Shown here: positions 9,102-17,986 of the stretch, one piece after another
Position numbering within the stretch: the first letter of the stretch is position 1
Layout of the letters: every line of letters begins with the position of its first letter
DNA from: Granulicatella seriolae
GTDB taxonomy: Bacteria > Bacillota > Bacilli > Lactobacillales > Aerococcaceae
Direction of reading: 5' to 3'
Length of the DNA stretch: 64,000 nt
Assembly (NCBI RefSeq): GCF_024543085.1
Contig: NZ_JANHNZ010000009.1
Coordinates: forward strand, 20,518-84,517
The notes under the pieces: generated by a model
Told to the model about the DNA's origin: nothing
What the model saw: the letters and a program-made list of their open reading frames with translations, nothing else
Database searches by the model: none
Position numbers and translations under genes: made by a program

Positions 9102-10307
9102 ATGACAAATGAACAACATGAAAAAATCGTACTCGCTTATTCTGGAGGTCTAGATACCTCTGTATCTATCCCATGGCTGAAAGAACATTACCAAGGAGAC
9201 ATCATCGCAGTATGTGTTGACGTCGGTCAAAAAGAAGACTGGGATGCTGTTGAAATCAAGGCCATCCAATCCGGCGCCCACAAGTTTTACTGTCCTCATG
9301 TAGCTGATCAACTTGTTGAGGACTTCATCTTCCCAGCCATCACTGCCAATGCCAAATACCAAGGCACCTATCTTTTAGGGACTGCCTTAGCCCGTCCTCT
9401 GATTGCTCAAAAACTAGTGGAAATTGCCCATTTGGAGGGTGCAAGTGCTATCTGCCACGGCTGTACCGGCAAAGGCAATGATCAAGTTCGGTTCGAGATG
9501 GCTATCGCAGCTTTAGATCCAAGCCTTAAAGTGATTGCACCTTGGCGGGAATGGGAGATTAAATCACGGGAAGATGCCTTGGATTATGCCGAATTGAAAG
9601 GCGTACCGGTTATCTCTACCAAAGCAAAAATCTACTCTGAAGATGAAAATATTATGCACATTAGCCATGAAGGTGGACAAATTGAAGACCCATCACAAGC
9701 ATTGGATTATAGTGAGTTCTACCATTTTACAACTCCTTTAGAAGAAACTCCTGACCAAGCGGAAATCATCACCTTAACCTTTGACAAAGGAATTGCTGTT
9801 GCTTTGAATGGAAGTTTGATGGCACCGGCACAACTATTGTCCACCTTGAATGCCATCGGTGGCAAGCACGGAATTGGTGTTTTGGACTGGGTGGAGGACC
9901 GCTTGATTGGTATGAAATCTCGTGGTGTTTATGAAACTCCTGGGGCAACGCTTTTAATCAATGCTCATGAACGTCTGGAGAGCTTGACCTTAACCAAGGA
10001 AACCTTGCGTCTTAAGAACCATTTGGCCTTGGAATATGCTGAATTGATCTACAATGGGCAATGGTTCTCGCAGGCGACAAAAGCTATTCAGGCCTTCATG
10101 CAAGCTAGTCAAGAAACGGTCTCCGGTCAAGTTGCCTTGAAGCTTTATAAGGGCAATGTCCTACCTCAAGGGATGACTAGTCCTAACGCCTTGTTTGATA
10201 TGGGAGTATCTAGTTTTGGGGAAGATGACCTCTTTAACCACCATGACGCTACTGGTTTCATCAACATTTATACGCTATCTACAAAAATTCAGGAAATGAA
10301 AGGGTGA
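9102..10307 (+). CDS. argG: Argininosuccinate synthase
   Basis: This is a 401-residue enzyme that joins citrulline and aspartate using ATP in the penultimate step of arginine synthesis. The N-terminal P-loop is LAYSGGLDTSV, followed by YLLGTALARPLIA, CHGCTGKGNDQVRFE and GGKHGIGVLDWVEDRLIGMKSR, all class signatures. The ATG at 9102 is preceded by AGGAGG. An in-frame extension back to 9021 runs through the T-box terminator and is not a credible start. Only 7 bp separate it from argH. Confidence 0.97.
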   Translation: MTNEQHEKIVLAYSGGLDTSVSIPWLKEHYQGDIIAVCVDVGQKEDWDAVEIKAIQSGAHKFYCPHVADQLVEDFIFPAITANAKYQGTYLLGTALARPLIAQKLVEIAHLEGASAICHGCTGKGNDQVRFEMAIAALDPSLKVIAPWREWEIKSREDALDYAELKGVPVISTKAKIYSEDENIMHISHEGGQIEDPSQALDYSEFYHFTTPLEETPDQAEIITLTFDKGIAVALNGSLMAPAQLLSTLNAIGGKHGIGVLDWVEDRLIGMKSRGVYETPGATLLINAHERLESLTLTKETLRLKNHLALEYAELIYNGQWFSQATKAIQAFMQASQETVSGQVALKLYKGNVLPQGMTSPNALFDMGVSSFGEDDLFNHHDATGFINIYTLSTKIQEMKG

Positions 10308-10314
10308 ACGGCCA

Positions 10315-11634
10315 ATGACAAGTTTATGGGGTGGAAGGTTCCAAGGTCAGGAATCAGACCTGATGAAAGGTTTTAATGAGTCGTTTTCCTTAGATAAACG
10401 TCTTTGGTATGAGGACATCACAGCAAGTATTGCGCACGTGACCATGCTGGGCGATTGCCAGATTATTAGCGCTGAAGAAAGCCTGCTCTTACAGGAAAAG
10501 TTAAAAGAACTCTTGGAAGACATTACTGCTGATCCAAGTTTATTGACTGGCGATTACGAAGATATTCACAGTTTCGTCGAAGCCAAAATGATTGAGCAGT
10601 GCGGTGACGCTGGCAAGAAGATGCACACCGGTCGTAGCAGAAATGACCAAGTGGCTGTTGACATGACCCTTTACGTTAAGAAAACTATGGGCTATCTCAA
10701 AGAGGACTGTCAAAGTATGATTGAGGCGTTTAAGAAAAAAGCTCAGTCAGTCTCCTGTTTGATGCCAGCCTATACCCATCTTCAACGCGCGCAAATCGTG
10801 CCATTTTCCTATCTGCTCCAAGCCTATGTGGCCATGTTTGAACGGGATATTGCAAGGATTAATATGACTATTGATCTACTGGACTCTAACCCTTTAGGAA
10901 GTGGTGCTCTTGCTGGAACGACCTACTCTATTAATCGGCAGCAAACAACGGACTTATTGGGTTTTGCTAGTGTGCAGAAAAACACTCTGGATAGCGTCAG
11001 CAACCGTGATTTTATCTTGGATGCCCTCCACTGCATGTCCAGTCTTATGATGCATATGAGTCGGTTTGCAGAAGATTTTATCATATACTCCAGTCAGGAA
11101 TTTGACTTTGTCGAGCTATCAGATGCCTTTTCCACAGGGTCCAGCATGATGCCGCAAAAAAAGAATCCCGACGCCTTAGAACTAATTCGTGGAAAATCAG
11201 CTAAAGTTATCGGGCTTCTGCAAGCCATGTATGTGACCATGAAGGGGTTACCTTTGACTTACAACAAAGACTTACAAGAGGATAAAGCCATTTATTTTGA
11301 AGCGCTAGATACAACTACCGCTTGCGTCAAAATCTTGGCTGGCGTTGTAGAAACATTAACCGTTAAAGAAGAACGCTTGGCTGAAACCATCAATGACGGC
11401 TTCCTAAACGCTACTGAACTAGCTGACTACCTAGTCAAAAAAGGCCTCCCCTTCAGACAAGCCCACCATATCGTCGGTCAAATGGTGCTCTATTGTATTG
11501 AAGAAGAAGTACAGTTACAAGATATTGACTTGGCGAAAATGAAACCATTTAGCCCCTTGATTGAGGAGGATGTCTATAGTGCTCTGCGACCTGAGGATAT
11601 CATGAGATTAGGAACCAAGAAGGATATGTTTTAA
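10315..11634 (+). CDS. argH: Argininosuccinate lyase
   Basis: This 439-residue enzyme cleaves argininosuccinate to arginine and fumarate. It begins MTSLWGGRF and carries TGRSRNDQVA, the catalytic-loop signature GSSMMPQKKNPDALELIRG, and the ALAGTTYSINR region. Length is slightly short of the usual 455-465 but the domains are complete. It is translated from the same T-box-controlled transcript as argG. No other arginine-pathway gene is in the window, so the pair may serve citrulline-to-arginine conversion only. Confidence 0.96.
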   Translation: MTSLWGGRFQGQESDLMKGFNESFSLDKRLWYEDITASIAHVTMLGDCQIISAEESLLLQEKLKELLEDITADPSLLTGDYEDIHSFVEAKMIEQCGDAGKKMHTGRSRNDQVAVDMTLYVKKTMGYLKEDCQSMIEAFKKKAQSVSCLMPAYTHLQRAQIVPFSYLLQAYVAMFERDIARINMTIDLLDSNPLGSGALAGTTYSINRQQTTDLLGFASVQKNTLDSVSNRDFILDALHCMSSLMMHMSRFAEDFIIYSSQEFDFVELSDAFSTGSSMMPQKKNPDALELIRGKSAKVIGLLQAMYVTMKGLPLTYNKDLQEDKAIYFEALDTTTACVKILAGVVETLTVKEERLAETINDGFLNATELADYLVKKGLPFRQAHHIVGQMVLYCIEEEVQLQDIDLAKMKPFSPLIEEDVYSALRPEDIMRLGTKKDMF

Positions 11635-11734
11635 AGGGAGTTATAGTACACAGTTACCTACAAAAATCAGAACGATGACACTCTTATTTCTAACGTTTAT
11701 TTGGATATTCTGGGTACGAAACAAAAATTTATTA

Positions 11735-11901
11735 GGGGCTGGGAAAAAAGTCCAAATGGTAACCAAATAAAATAGTTCCCCAGAAATCTATCCGAAATGG
11801 GAACGGTGGCACCGCCGTTCTCATTTCTGGTAAGATTTTCGCAAAACTCTTTTGTGATTTAAAAATAACTATTAGTCATTATGGACTTTTTGCCCAGCCC
11901 C
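11735..11901. repeat. Hairpin repeat family, copy 1 (core-deleted, chimeric arms)
   Basis: Ends are GGGGCTGGGAAAAAAGTCC and GGACTTTTTGCCCAGCCCC. Inside, the left arm is the AGTTCCCCAGAAATCTATCC type and the right arm is the GATTTTCGCAAAACTCTTTT type, joined directly at the small palindrome CGGTGGCACCGCCG. The internal core present in other copies is missing. The two arms do not pair with each other, so this copy looks like a recombinant of two different copies. Confidence 0.9.
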
Positions 11902-11923
11902 AAACACCCCCTCTATATGAAAC

Positions 11924-11965
11924 AAAAAAACCTTCAGGATAGCTTACCTGAAGGTTTTCTCTTTT
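11924..11965. terminator. Bidirectional terminator between argH and panE-like gene
   Basis: A7, CCTTCAGG, loop, CCTGAAGG, TTTTCTCTTTT. It sits between the repeat copy and the convergent minus-strand gene and should act in both directions. Confidence 0.88.
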
Positions 11966-11970
11966 AAAAA

Positions 11971-12900
11971 TTATTGTTTGATGCCTAAAGCTTGCTCTTT
12001 GGTATGCACCATTTGCGTAATCAAGCGACAGTATGGTGTGTTGATGCCATATTTTTCACCTTTTTTGTTGACCATGCCGTTTAGGAAGTCTACTTCTGTT
12101 AAGCGATGGTTTTGTACTAAGTCTTGGTGCATGGATGGATAGTGGGAACCAACTTTTTTAGAAGCGGTAATCACATAATCCGTTGTTTGATCGATATCCA
12201 AGGTGATGCCTTCTTTTGCGGCTACTTGTGAGAATTCAGTCACGATTTCTCGAACGATGTCTTCTGCATAATTCGAAGCAAAGAACTCAGCCAAATTCGT
12301 ATCCAACAAGGCACAAGTTGAGTTCATAGCACCATTTACACAGGCTTTACGCCAAATTGAAAATAGAACATTTTGGCTGTAAACGGCACATAGTCCAGCT
12401 TCATTCATGACCTCTACTACTTCGTGGGCTACTTTTTCGCCACTTGGATCGATAGCTTGGATTTCAACAGAACCAACGCCACCAACGCGGACAACACCCG
12501 GTTCAATGATACCAGCTGTCCAGATGGTTACACCCATAATAATATTTTTTTCAGGTACATATTTACGCATCGTTTCTTCATGTCCTAAGCCGTTCAACAA
12601 ACACAATACCTTAGTGTCTTCATGAATAATCCCTTTAATCTTACCTAACATTTCGCCAAGTTTCATTGATTTGGTAAAGGCGATGACCAAGTCTACTTGT
12701 CCTCTTGCTTCTTCAGGTCGAACAATCGGGATTTGAATCGTGTCACGCACATCTCCGTCAACAGCAGTCAAACCATTTTTCTGAATCGCCTCAATATGAG
12801 CTGGCCACTCGTCGATTAGCAAAATTTCATTTCCTGTTTTAGCCAACATGTAACCAAAACGACACCCCATAGCCCCTGCTCCTGCAATTGCAATCTTCAT
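11971..12900 (-). CDS. panE: Ketopantoate reductase family protein
   Basis: This 309-residue NADPH-dependent reductase family member would reduce 2-dehydropantoate to pantoate in CoA synthesis. The N terminus MKIAIAGAGAMGCRFG is a clear Rossmann GxGxxG motif. The conserved Lys of the family is in AFTKSMKLGEML and a second in WRKACVNGAMNSTCALL. The C-terminal ApbA domain ends with EVDFLNGMVNKKGEKYGINTPYC. The ATG at 12900 follows AGGAGG, and the in-frame TTG just before it is less likely. It is 16 bp downstream of a PTS_EIIC_2 gene, so the true substrate may be a related 2-oxo acid or alcohol. Confidence 0.88.
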   Translation of the reverse strand: MKIAIAGAGAMGCRFGYMLAKTGNEILLIDEWPAHIEAIQKNGLTAVDGDVRDTIQIPIVRPEEARGQVDLVIAFTKSMKLGEMLGKIKGIIHEDTKVLCLLNGLGHEETMRKYVPEKNIIMGVTIWTAGIIEPGVVRVGGVGSVEIQAIDPSGEKVAHEVVEVMNEAGLCAVYSQNVLFSIWRKACVNGAMNSTCALLDTNLAEFFASNYAEDIVREIVTEFSQVAAKEGITLDIDQTTDYVITASKKVGSHYPSMHQDLVQNHRLTEVDFLNGMVNKKGEKYGINTPYCRLITQMVHTKEQALGIKQ

Positions 12901-12916
12901 CAATACATCCTCCTAT

Positions 12917-13981
12917 TTAAATAGTAATTTTATAATCTTCTGGTTGAATAATTTTAAACACATTAACGAACAAATGATTAAAAATTAAGCCTAAAATAAC
13001 TGGTGCTACTAAGAAAATAAGAGTGATTAGGACAATATTACCCATTGTCCAGCCACCAGGTGCCAAGTTTAAGGCATTGATTGGACCAACTAACCCACTA
13101 AAGCCAAAACCGGCACTCATAGGGGTTCCTTGCAGATTGAAGATAGCGCCAAGAGCTCCCAGAATTGCAGCACTACAAAGCATTGGCAACAAGATTTTTG
13201 GTTTGGTTAAAACATTTGCCATAGATAACTTAGGCGAACCGATGAAATGGGCTACAGAGGTTCCTGCTGAGTTGACTTTCCAACCAGCAATGGCAAGACC
13301 AAAACCAGCGGCACAAATACCTAGGTTTGCTGCAGCAGAACCGATCCCTGAGATTCCGATAGCAACGGCAATTCCGACAGTTGTAATCGGGGAAACAATC
13401 AAGAAACAGAAAATCATTGCAATTAAGATACTCATCAAGATTGGTTGTAAGGTTAATAATGAAGCAACTGCTTGACCTAAAAGAACGGTCACGCTTTGTA
13501 CATACGGTAAGATAGTACGACCAATACCACCAGCAACCAAGAGAGAGACGGTTGGGATAACAAGAACGGTGTAAGCCTTAGCCTTGTCACCAATCAAAAG
13601 AATAATAGCTACTGCTAATGCGGCGGTTAAGCCCATGTTGATAATATCTCCCGTTCCTGAGAAAACAATCCCTTGAACAGCTGGATCAAATTTTGGTGCA
13701 CCTCCTGCAAAAATAACCGCAAGCCCAACTGACGCTGCTTGAATCGGTGTAAATTTAAACATTAATCCAATAATTACCCCGATAACGATTCCCATCATAG
13801 AATTTGACATGGTTACCGCTTGAAGTAACGTTTGCCCTTGTGGAAAAACTGGCAATAAAACTTTTAGCAGTTCTCCAAAAAGAGCACCCGGAATCAATGA
13901 AACCACTGTTCCTAAAGCTAAGCCATTTAGAATATTCATTAAAAATTGCTTGGGTGTAATTGAAGCTTTTACTTGTGACAT
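12917..13981 (-). CDS. PTS_EIIC_2-type membrane protein, putative pantoate-related transporter
   Basis: This 354-residue very hydrophobic protein has about ten predicted membrane segments and glycine-rich repeats such as GISGIGSAAANLGICAAGFG. It resembles the PF13303 family, called PTS EIIC by homology although no EIIA or EIIB partner is present. A good AAAGGAG site precedes the ATG. It is the first gene of a two-gene unit with the ketopantoate reductase homologue. The pairing suggests uptake of pantoate, ketopantoate or a similar compound. That role is inferred only from context. Confidence 0.82.
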   Translation of the reverse strand: MSQVKASITPKQFLMNILNGLALGTVVSLIPGALFGELLKVLLPVFPQGQTLLQAVTMSNSMMGIVIGVIIGLMFKFTPIQAASVGLAVIFAGGAPKFDPAVQGIVFSGTGDIINMGLTAALAVAIILLIGDKAKAYTVLVIPTVSLLVAGGIGRTILPYVQSVTVLLGQAVASLLTLQPILMSILIAMIFCFLIVSPITTVGIAVAIGISGIGSAAANLGICAAGFGLAIAGWKVNSAGTSVAHFIGSPKLSMANVLTKPKILLPMLCSAAILGALGAIFNLQGTPMSAGFGFSGLVGPINALNLAPGGWTMGNIVLITLIFLVAPVILGLIFNHLFVNVFKIIQPEDYKITI

Positions 13982-14152
13982 GATACCTTCTCCTTTTTAT
14001 GATTAATTCTACATAATTTTTACATAGACAAGTAAGAATATACCATTTGATAAGGGAATAGTAAATTATTATCCGGAAAAATATTCTATGATTTTCTTTA
14101 GAATTTGTGGTGAGTTGGAGGAACCCAGTCCCAAAGAAATAAAATAATTCAA

Positions 14153-14267
14153 GGGACTGTACAAGAAGTCTGTAAAGAATATAATTTATTTCTAAATCAC
14201 AAAAGAGTTCCCGAGAACTGTACCAGAAATAACGGTGTAAAGCATAGCTGGCGTACAGTGGATGTTG
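14153..14267. repeat. Hairpin repeat family, truncated left half
   Basis: A degenerate end (GGGACTGTACAAGAAGTCTG) is followed by CACAAAAGAGTTCCCGAGAACTG and then ACGGTGTAAAGCATAGCTGG and ACAGTGGATGT of the core in reversed orientation. It stops abruptly where the next full copy begins with GGGGCTGGGCG. This looks like an old copy cut by insertion or recombination of a younger one. Confidence 0.8.
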
Positions 14268-14507
14268 GGGCTGGGCGAAAAGTCCAAGCAGCTATTTAAG
14301 CAAAAGAGTTTTGCGAAAATCTTATCAAAAATAACGGTGTATAAGCATAGCTGGTGCACAGTGGATGTTTCGGCTTTAGCCGATTACAGCCACGTAGACA
14401 GCTAAGCCGTGAGACCAAGGCTCACGGCGGTGCCACCGTTCTCATTTCTGATAAGATTTTCGCAAAACTCTTTTGTTTTATTGTAATACGGACTTTTTGC
14501 CAGTCCC
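14268..14507. repeat. Hairpin repeat family, copy 2 (full length, reversed core)
   Basis: Runs from GGGGCTGGGCGAAAAGTCC to GGACTTTTTGCCAGTCCC. The arms TTTTGCGAAAATCTTATC and GATAAGATTTTCGCAAAA are perfectly complementary. The core (GCATAGCTGG ... CAGCTAAGCCGTGAG ... CGGCGGTGCCACCG) is in reverse relative to copies 3-5, 10 and 11. It abuts the tsaD stop codon and may serve as its terminator. Confidence 0.92.
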
Positions 14508-14508
14508 T

Positions 14509-15537
14509 TTACGACAACTCCAATCCAGGAACAGCATTCAAGCTATAGTCCACAAAATCCCCTTTAAGGTACTGACTATAAGCCGCAGCACCTATCATAG
14601 CTGCATTGTCACCACAGAGGCTTAGTGGCGGAATGGAAAAACGAACCTGAGGGAAGTTATCTTGCATCATCTGGCTCATACTGCTACGAAGCCCCTTGTT
14701 GGCAGCCACTCCCCCAGCTAAAACGACTTGCTTAACTGGGTATTCTTCTAGGGCAGCTTTAGTTTTAGTAACCAAAACCTCCACCACACTAGCCTGAAAA
14801 CTCGCAGCCAAATCCATCTGAGAAATAGTCTCTCCCTTTTGGTTGGCATTATGAACATAGTTAATGACCGCCGACTTGAGCCCACTAAAGCTAAAATCAT
14901 AATGACTTTCTTGAATCATAGCACGAGGAAAATGAAAGACATCCTGCCCCTCATGCGCCAGCTCATCCATTTTCTTACCACCGGGATAAGGCAAATTCAG
15001 AATTCGTCCTATCTTATCATAGGCTTCCCCAGCTGCGTCATCCCTAGTCTCTCCAATAATTTGAAAATGACCGTCTTCTGGCATATAGACCAGTTCCGTG
15101 TGCCCTCCACTAACCACAAGTGCCATCAAAGGAAATTCTAAGGGCTCTACCAGTTGGTTGGCATAAATGTGCCCTGCCATATGGTTAACCGCAATTAATG
15201 GTTTTTGTGCCGCAAAAGCTAACGCCTTGGCAGCCGAAATACCGATTAAGAGCGCCCCAACCAATCCCGGCCCTTGAGTTACAGCGATAGCTGACATATC
15301 CTCTAAGGTCTTACCAGAATCAAGCAGGGCTTGCTCAATGATTTGAGTCATTTGCTCGACATGGTGTCGGCTAGCAATTTCTGGCACGACGCCACCAAAA
15401 CGCATGTGGGATTTAACCTGTGAAGCAACCACATTAGATAGGATAGTTTTGCCGTCTTCAATGACAGCCGCACCGGTTTCATCACAACTGGATTCGATAG
15501 CCAGTATTAAAGTTGATTTATGCTCTTCTGTTTCCAT
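14509..15537 (-). CDS. tsaD: tRNA N6-threonylcarbamoyladenosine synthase subunit TsaD
   Basis: This 342-residue metal-binding ASKHA-fold enzyme transfers threonylcarbamoyl to A37 of ANN-decoding tRNAs. It begins [16 protein letters not shown], has the metal-binding [11 protein letters not shown] with the upstream RHHVEQM, the phosphate loop [12 protein letters not shown] and [14 protein letters not shown], and ends with [12 protein letters not shown] and [14 protein letters not shown]. Length is typical. It is one base downstream of the rimI-like gene, which overlaps tsaB, so all three are co-translated. Confidence 0.97.
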   Translation of the reverse strand: METEEHKSTLILAIESSCDETGAAVIEDGKTILSNVVASQVKSHMRFGGVVPEIASRHHVEQMTQIIEQALLDSGKTLEDMSAIAVTQGPGLVGALLIGISAAKALAFAAQKPLIAVNHMAGHIYANQLVEPLEFPLMALVVSGGHTELVYMPEDGHFQIIGETRDDAAGEAYDKIGRILNLPYPGGKKMDELAHEGQDVFHFPRAMIQESHYDFSFSGLKSAVINYVHNANQKGETISQMDLAASFQASVVEVLVTKTKAALEEYPVKQVVLAGGVAANKGLRSSMSQMMQDNFPQVRFSIPPLSLCGDNAAMIGAAAYSQYLKGDFVDYSLNAVPGLELS

Positions 15538-15538
15538 A

Positions 15539-16651
15539 CTAAGCTCCTTGTCCTGTTTGATGTGCTACTTCCTCATGGTCATAGCGATATAAGAATGCAT
15601 CTTCTAACGGTTGATGGTAGTAATCTCGTCGTTGATAATATTCTTTAAACCCGATTTCTTCATAAAATGCTCTCGCCCGATGGTTAGACTCTCTTACTTC
15701 GAGAAAGATGGATTTAACGCCTTGGCTCTTCAAGTCATACCAAGCCATGGACCAGAGTCTTTTGGCCAATCCCTGTCTTTGGTAATCACGAGAGACAACG
15801 ATATTGGTCAAAGTTGCCTCATCTAAGACCGTTTGAAATCCTGCAAAACCAATTAGTTCCTTTTGACAAAAGATACCATAATAACGACTAGTCTCAGCTT
15901 GCAAATCTTCTTGAAAGCCTTCTTGTGTCCAGTTAGAAGCATAATGATAATTTTGTTGCACCAAACGATAGATTTGTTGCAGAATCGGTAAAGGTTCATT
16001 TGCAGTTAAACGACTAAAACTATATTCCGCTGTTAAAAATGAACTTGGTGTTTGTGGCAGCAATTTCTTGGTCATTTCAATGGCATCTTCAAAATCTGGC
16101 GTGTAATAATCTTTCTTATAACCCGTCTGTGAAAAGCCCATTTTGTGATAGAGCTTAATTGCCTTGGCATTGGATTTCCGAACTTCTAAACTCAGTTGCT
16201 CTTGACCGTATTGTCTAGCCGCTTCTTCTAACCGTTCGATTAGCTTTTTGCCACAGCCTAGATAGCGATATTCTGGTATCACAGCCACATTAGTGATATG
16301 TACATCTTTATTGTCCGAAAATCTGGATCCGATAAAGGCAACGACTTCTTGACGATATTCCAAGAGAAAATAAACGGCATCCACCGACTGCTTGATATCC
16401 ACAACAAATGGATAGCGCGACCAGGGTGGATTGCCATTATAGGCTTCATATTCCACTTGATAAATGGCGTCAATATCTTGATGATTTGCCATACGAATGG
16501 TTGCCACATGACCATTGTCTAGCTGAATACGCTTGTGACTTTGGTCAAGTTGTGAAAATACAGGTACTGGAATACGGGATGGGTCACGTAGATATTTCAT
16601 TCGGTTCCACCAACCGTGAAACCACTCCCTAAAGACGTTCCACATAATCAA
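15539..16651 (-). CDS. rimI: Tandem GNAT protein, RimI-like
   Basis: This 370-residue protein contains two complete GNAT acetyltransferase domains. GNAT 1 (about 45-197) has acetyl-CoA loop [24 protein letters not shown] 2 (about 205-357) has [17 protein letters not shown] and [18 protein letters not shown]. Usual RimI proteins have one domain of about 150 residues and acetylate the N terminus of ribosomal protein S18. Location between tsaB and tsaD is the classic rimI position. The second domain fits RimI best. The role of the first is unknown. The start overlaps the tsaB end by 23 bp. Confidence 0.9.
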   Translation of the reverse strand: MIMWNVFREWFHGWWNRMKYLRDPSRIPVPVFSQLDQSHKRIQLDNGHVATIRMANHQDIDAIYQVEYEAYNGNPPWSRYPFVVDIKQSVDAVYFLLEYRQEVVAFIGSRFSDNKDVHITNVAVIPEYRYLGCGKKLIERLEEAARQYGQEQLSLEVRKSNAKAIKLYHKMGFSQTGYKKDYYTPDFEDAIEMTKKLLPQTPSSFLTAEYSFSRLTANEPLPILQQIYRLVQQNYHYASNWTQEGFQEDLQAETSRYYGIFCQKELIGFAGFQTVLDEATLTNIVVSRDYQRQGLAKRLWSMAWYDLKSQGVKSIFLEVRESNHRARAFYEEIGFKEYYQRRDYYHQPLEDAFLYRYDHEEVAHQTGQGA

Positions 16652-17360
16652 CCTCCTGCATATCAGGATGGTTTTGCATCCAATTTTCTTCTGCTTCAGC
16701 CAGCTTTAAATAGGTAGGTGTAAAAGTAGCTTGGTCTACTGGGTTAGCAGAAAGGGCTAATCGCCCTAGTTGACTAGCTTTAGGAATAGTTTCTCCCTCG
16801 TCAGCAAAATGAGCTCTATCCCCTAAGATACTTAAAACACGGGCCTCTTGAGCAGAATCCATTTGCCCTATAAAGTGGTAGTTTTCTTTAGAAGCTTGTA
16901 GCAATTCCAACCACTTTTCCCAAGAAATGTGTCTCTCAGTTTGTGTTTCTACTAGCTGTCCCTCTCGCCAAGCATAGACACCAGTAAAAATATTATCTCT
17001 TCGAGCATCAAAAAAAGGTACTAGTTGCGACCCTTGTGCAGCTTGTTCGTCTACATTTGCTGCTAAGACGGCTAGGCTAGAGATTCCGACCAATTCACAA
17101 TTCATCGCATAGGCTAAGGTTTTGGCTAGCGTGACACCAATCCGAAGTCCAGTATAGGAGCCTGGTCCTTGTGCCACCGCAATACGGTCAATCTGATTAG
17201 CTTTTAGTTTTGATTGTTGAAAAACTTGTTCGATAGCTGGCATTAACTGTGTACTATGTTGCAGAGTATTGGTAACGGTGATTTCCGCTAAGCAGCAGTC
17301 ATCTTCCATTATGGCTACTGTCATAGTCTTATTGGATGAATCCATGGCTAACATATTCAT
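16629..17360 (-). CDS. tsaB: tRNA t6A biosynthesis protein TsaB
   Basis: This 243-residue ASKHA-fold partner of TsaD is needed for t6A synthesis. It shows MLAMDSSNKTMTVAIM at the start and AVAQGPGSYTGLRIGVTLAKTLAYA, the family hallmark. The start at 17360 is chosen because AAAGGAG lies just before it. An upstream in-frame ATG at 17387 would overlap this site. It is followed by rimI and tsaD in one operon. Confidence 0.95.
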   Translation of the reverse strand: MNMLAMDSSNKTMTVAIMEDDCCLAEITVTNTLQHSTQLMPAIEQVFQQSKLKANQIDRIAVAQGPGSYTGLRIGVTLAKTLAYAMNCELVGISSLAVLAANVDEQAAQGSQLVPFFDARRDNIFTGVYAWREGQLVETQTERHISWEKWLELLQASKENYHFIGQMDSAQEARVLSILGDRAHFADEGETIPKASQLGRLALSANPVDQATFTPTYLKLAEAEENWMQNHPDMQEVDYVERL

Positions 17361-17435
17361 TGATTGACTAGCTCCTTTCGCTTTCATTTACCGTAATAGT
17401 TTAGCATATTTTTGAAAGGATGGAAGTGAAAACTC

Positions 17436-17957
17436 TTAAGGGTCCCATCGAAAATACTCAAAGGGAAAAAGGATGAGTTTGACCTTGGAATAAATGGAGC
17501 TGTGGCTAATAAAACCAAAGTCCCGACTATCAGTAGAATGATCACGATTATCCCCCATAACAAAGTACATCCCTTGAGGAACAACATCTGCTACATAAAA
17601 ATCCTCGGTTACCAGACTAGATTCTTGAGCCTTTCTCTCATCTAAAAAGACCTCGTCAATCAATTGGTCATTGATATAGAGTTGGTCTCCCTCATAACGA
17701 ATCCGGTCCCCGGGCAAAGCAATGACCCGTTTGACCATATCCTTACCATTTGTCCCCTTAAAAGTAATAATGTCAAACCGTTCAATGTCGCCAAGTAATT
17801 TCAACCCCATAACAACTTGTCCGTTTTGCATAGTTGGGCTCATGGATTGACCTTCAACAATATAGGCCCCAAAAACAAAGGTTCGTAAGCCAATTCCAAT
17901 GGCTATAGCCAAAAGGAACAAGAGGATATTCTTAATAAATTCTTCTAATCGAGACAT
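17436..17957 (-). CDS. sipS: Signal peptidase I
   Basis: This 173-residue membrane-anchored serine/lysine protease cleaves signal peptides of exported proteins. A single N-terminal membrane anchor (about 8-28) is followed by the catalytic Ser in VEGQSMSPTMQNGQ, the catalytic Lys in DMVKRVIALPGD, and the GDNRDHSTDSRDFG box. Length is typical of Gram-positive SipS/SipT. The ATG has AAGGAGGAAAC upstream. It lies upstream of tsaB in the same direction with a gap of 75 bp. Confidence 0.95.
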   Translation of the reverse strand: MSRLEEFIKNILLFLLAIAIGIGLRTFVFGAYIVEGQSMSPTMQNGQVVMGLKLLGDIERFDIITFKGTNGKDMVKRVIALPGDRIRYEGDQLYINDQLIDEVFLDERKAQESSLVTEDFYVADVVPQGMYFVMGDNRDHSTDSRDFGFISHSSIYSKVKLILFPFEYFRWDP

Positions 17958-17986
17958 AAGTTTCCTCCTTTTTCATTAGCTTTAGC

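Noticed and set aside
13023..13475. 150-codon plus-strand reading frame
   Set aside because: Lies antisense to the conserved membrane protein gene; proline- and isoleucine-rich composition is what an antisense frame would give; no ribosome site.
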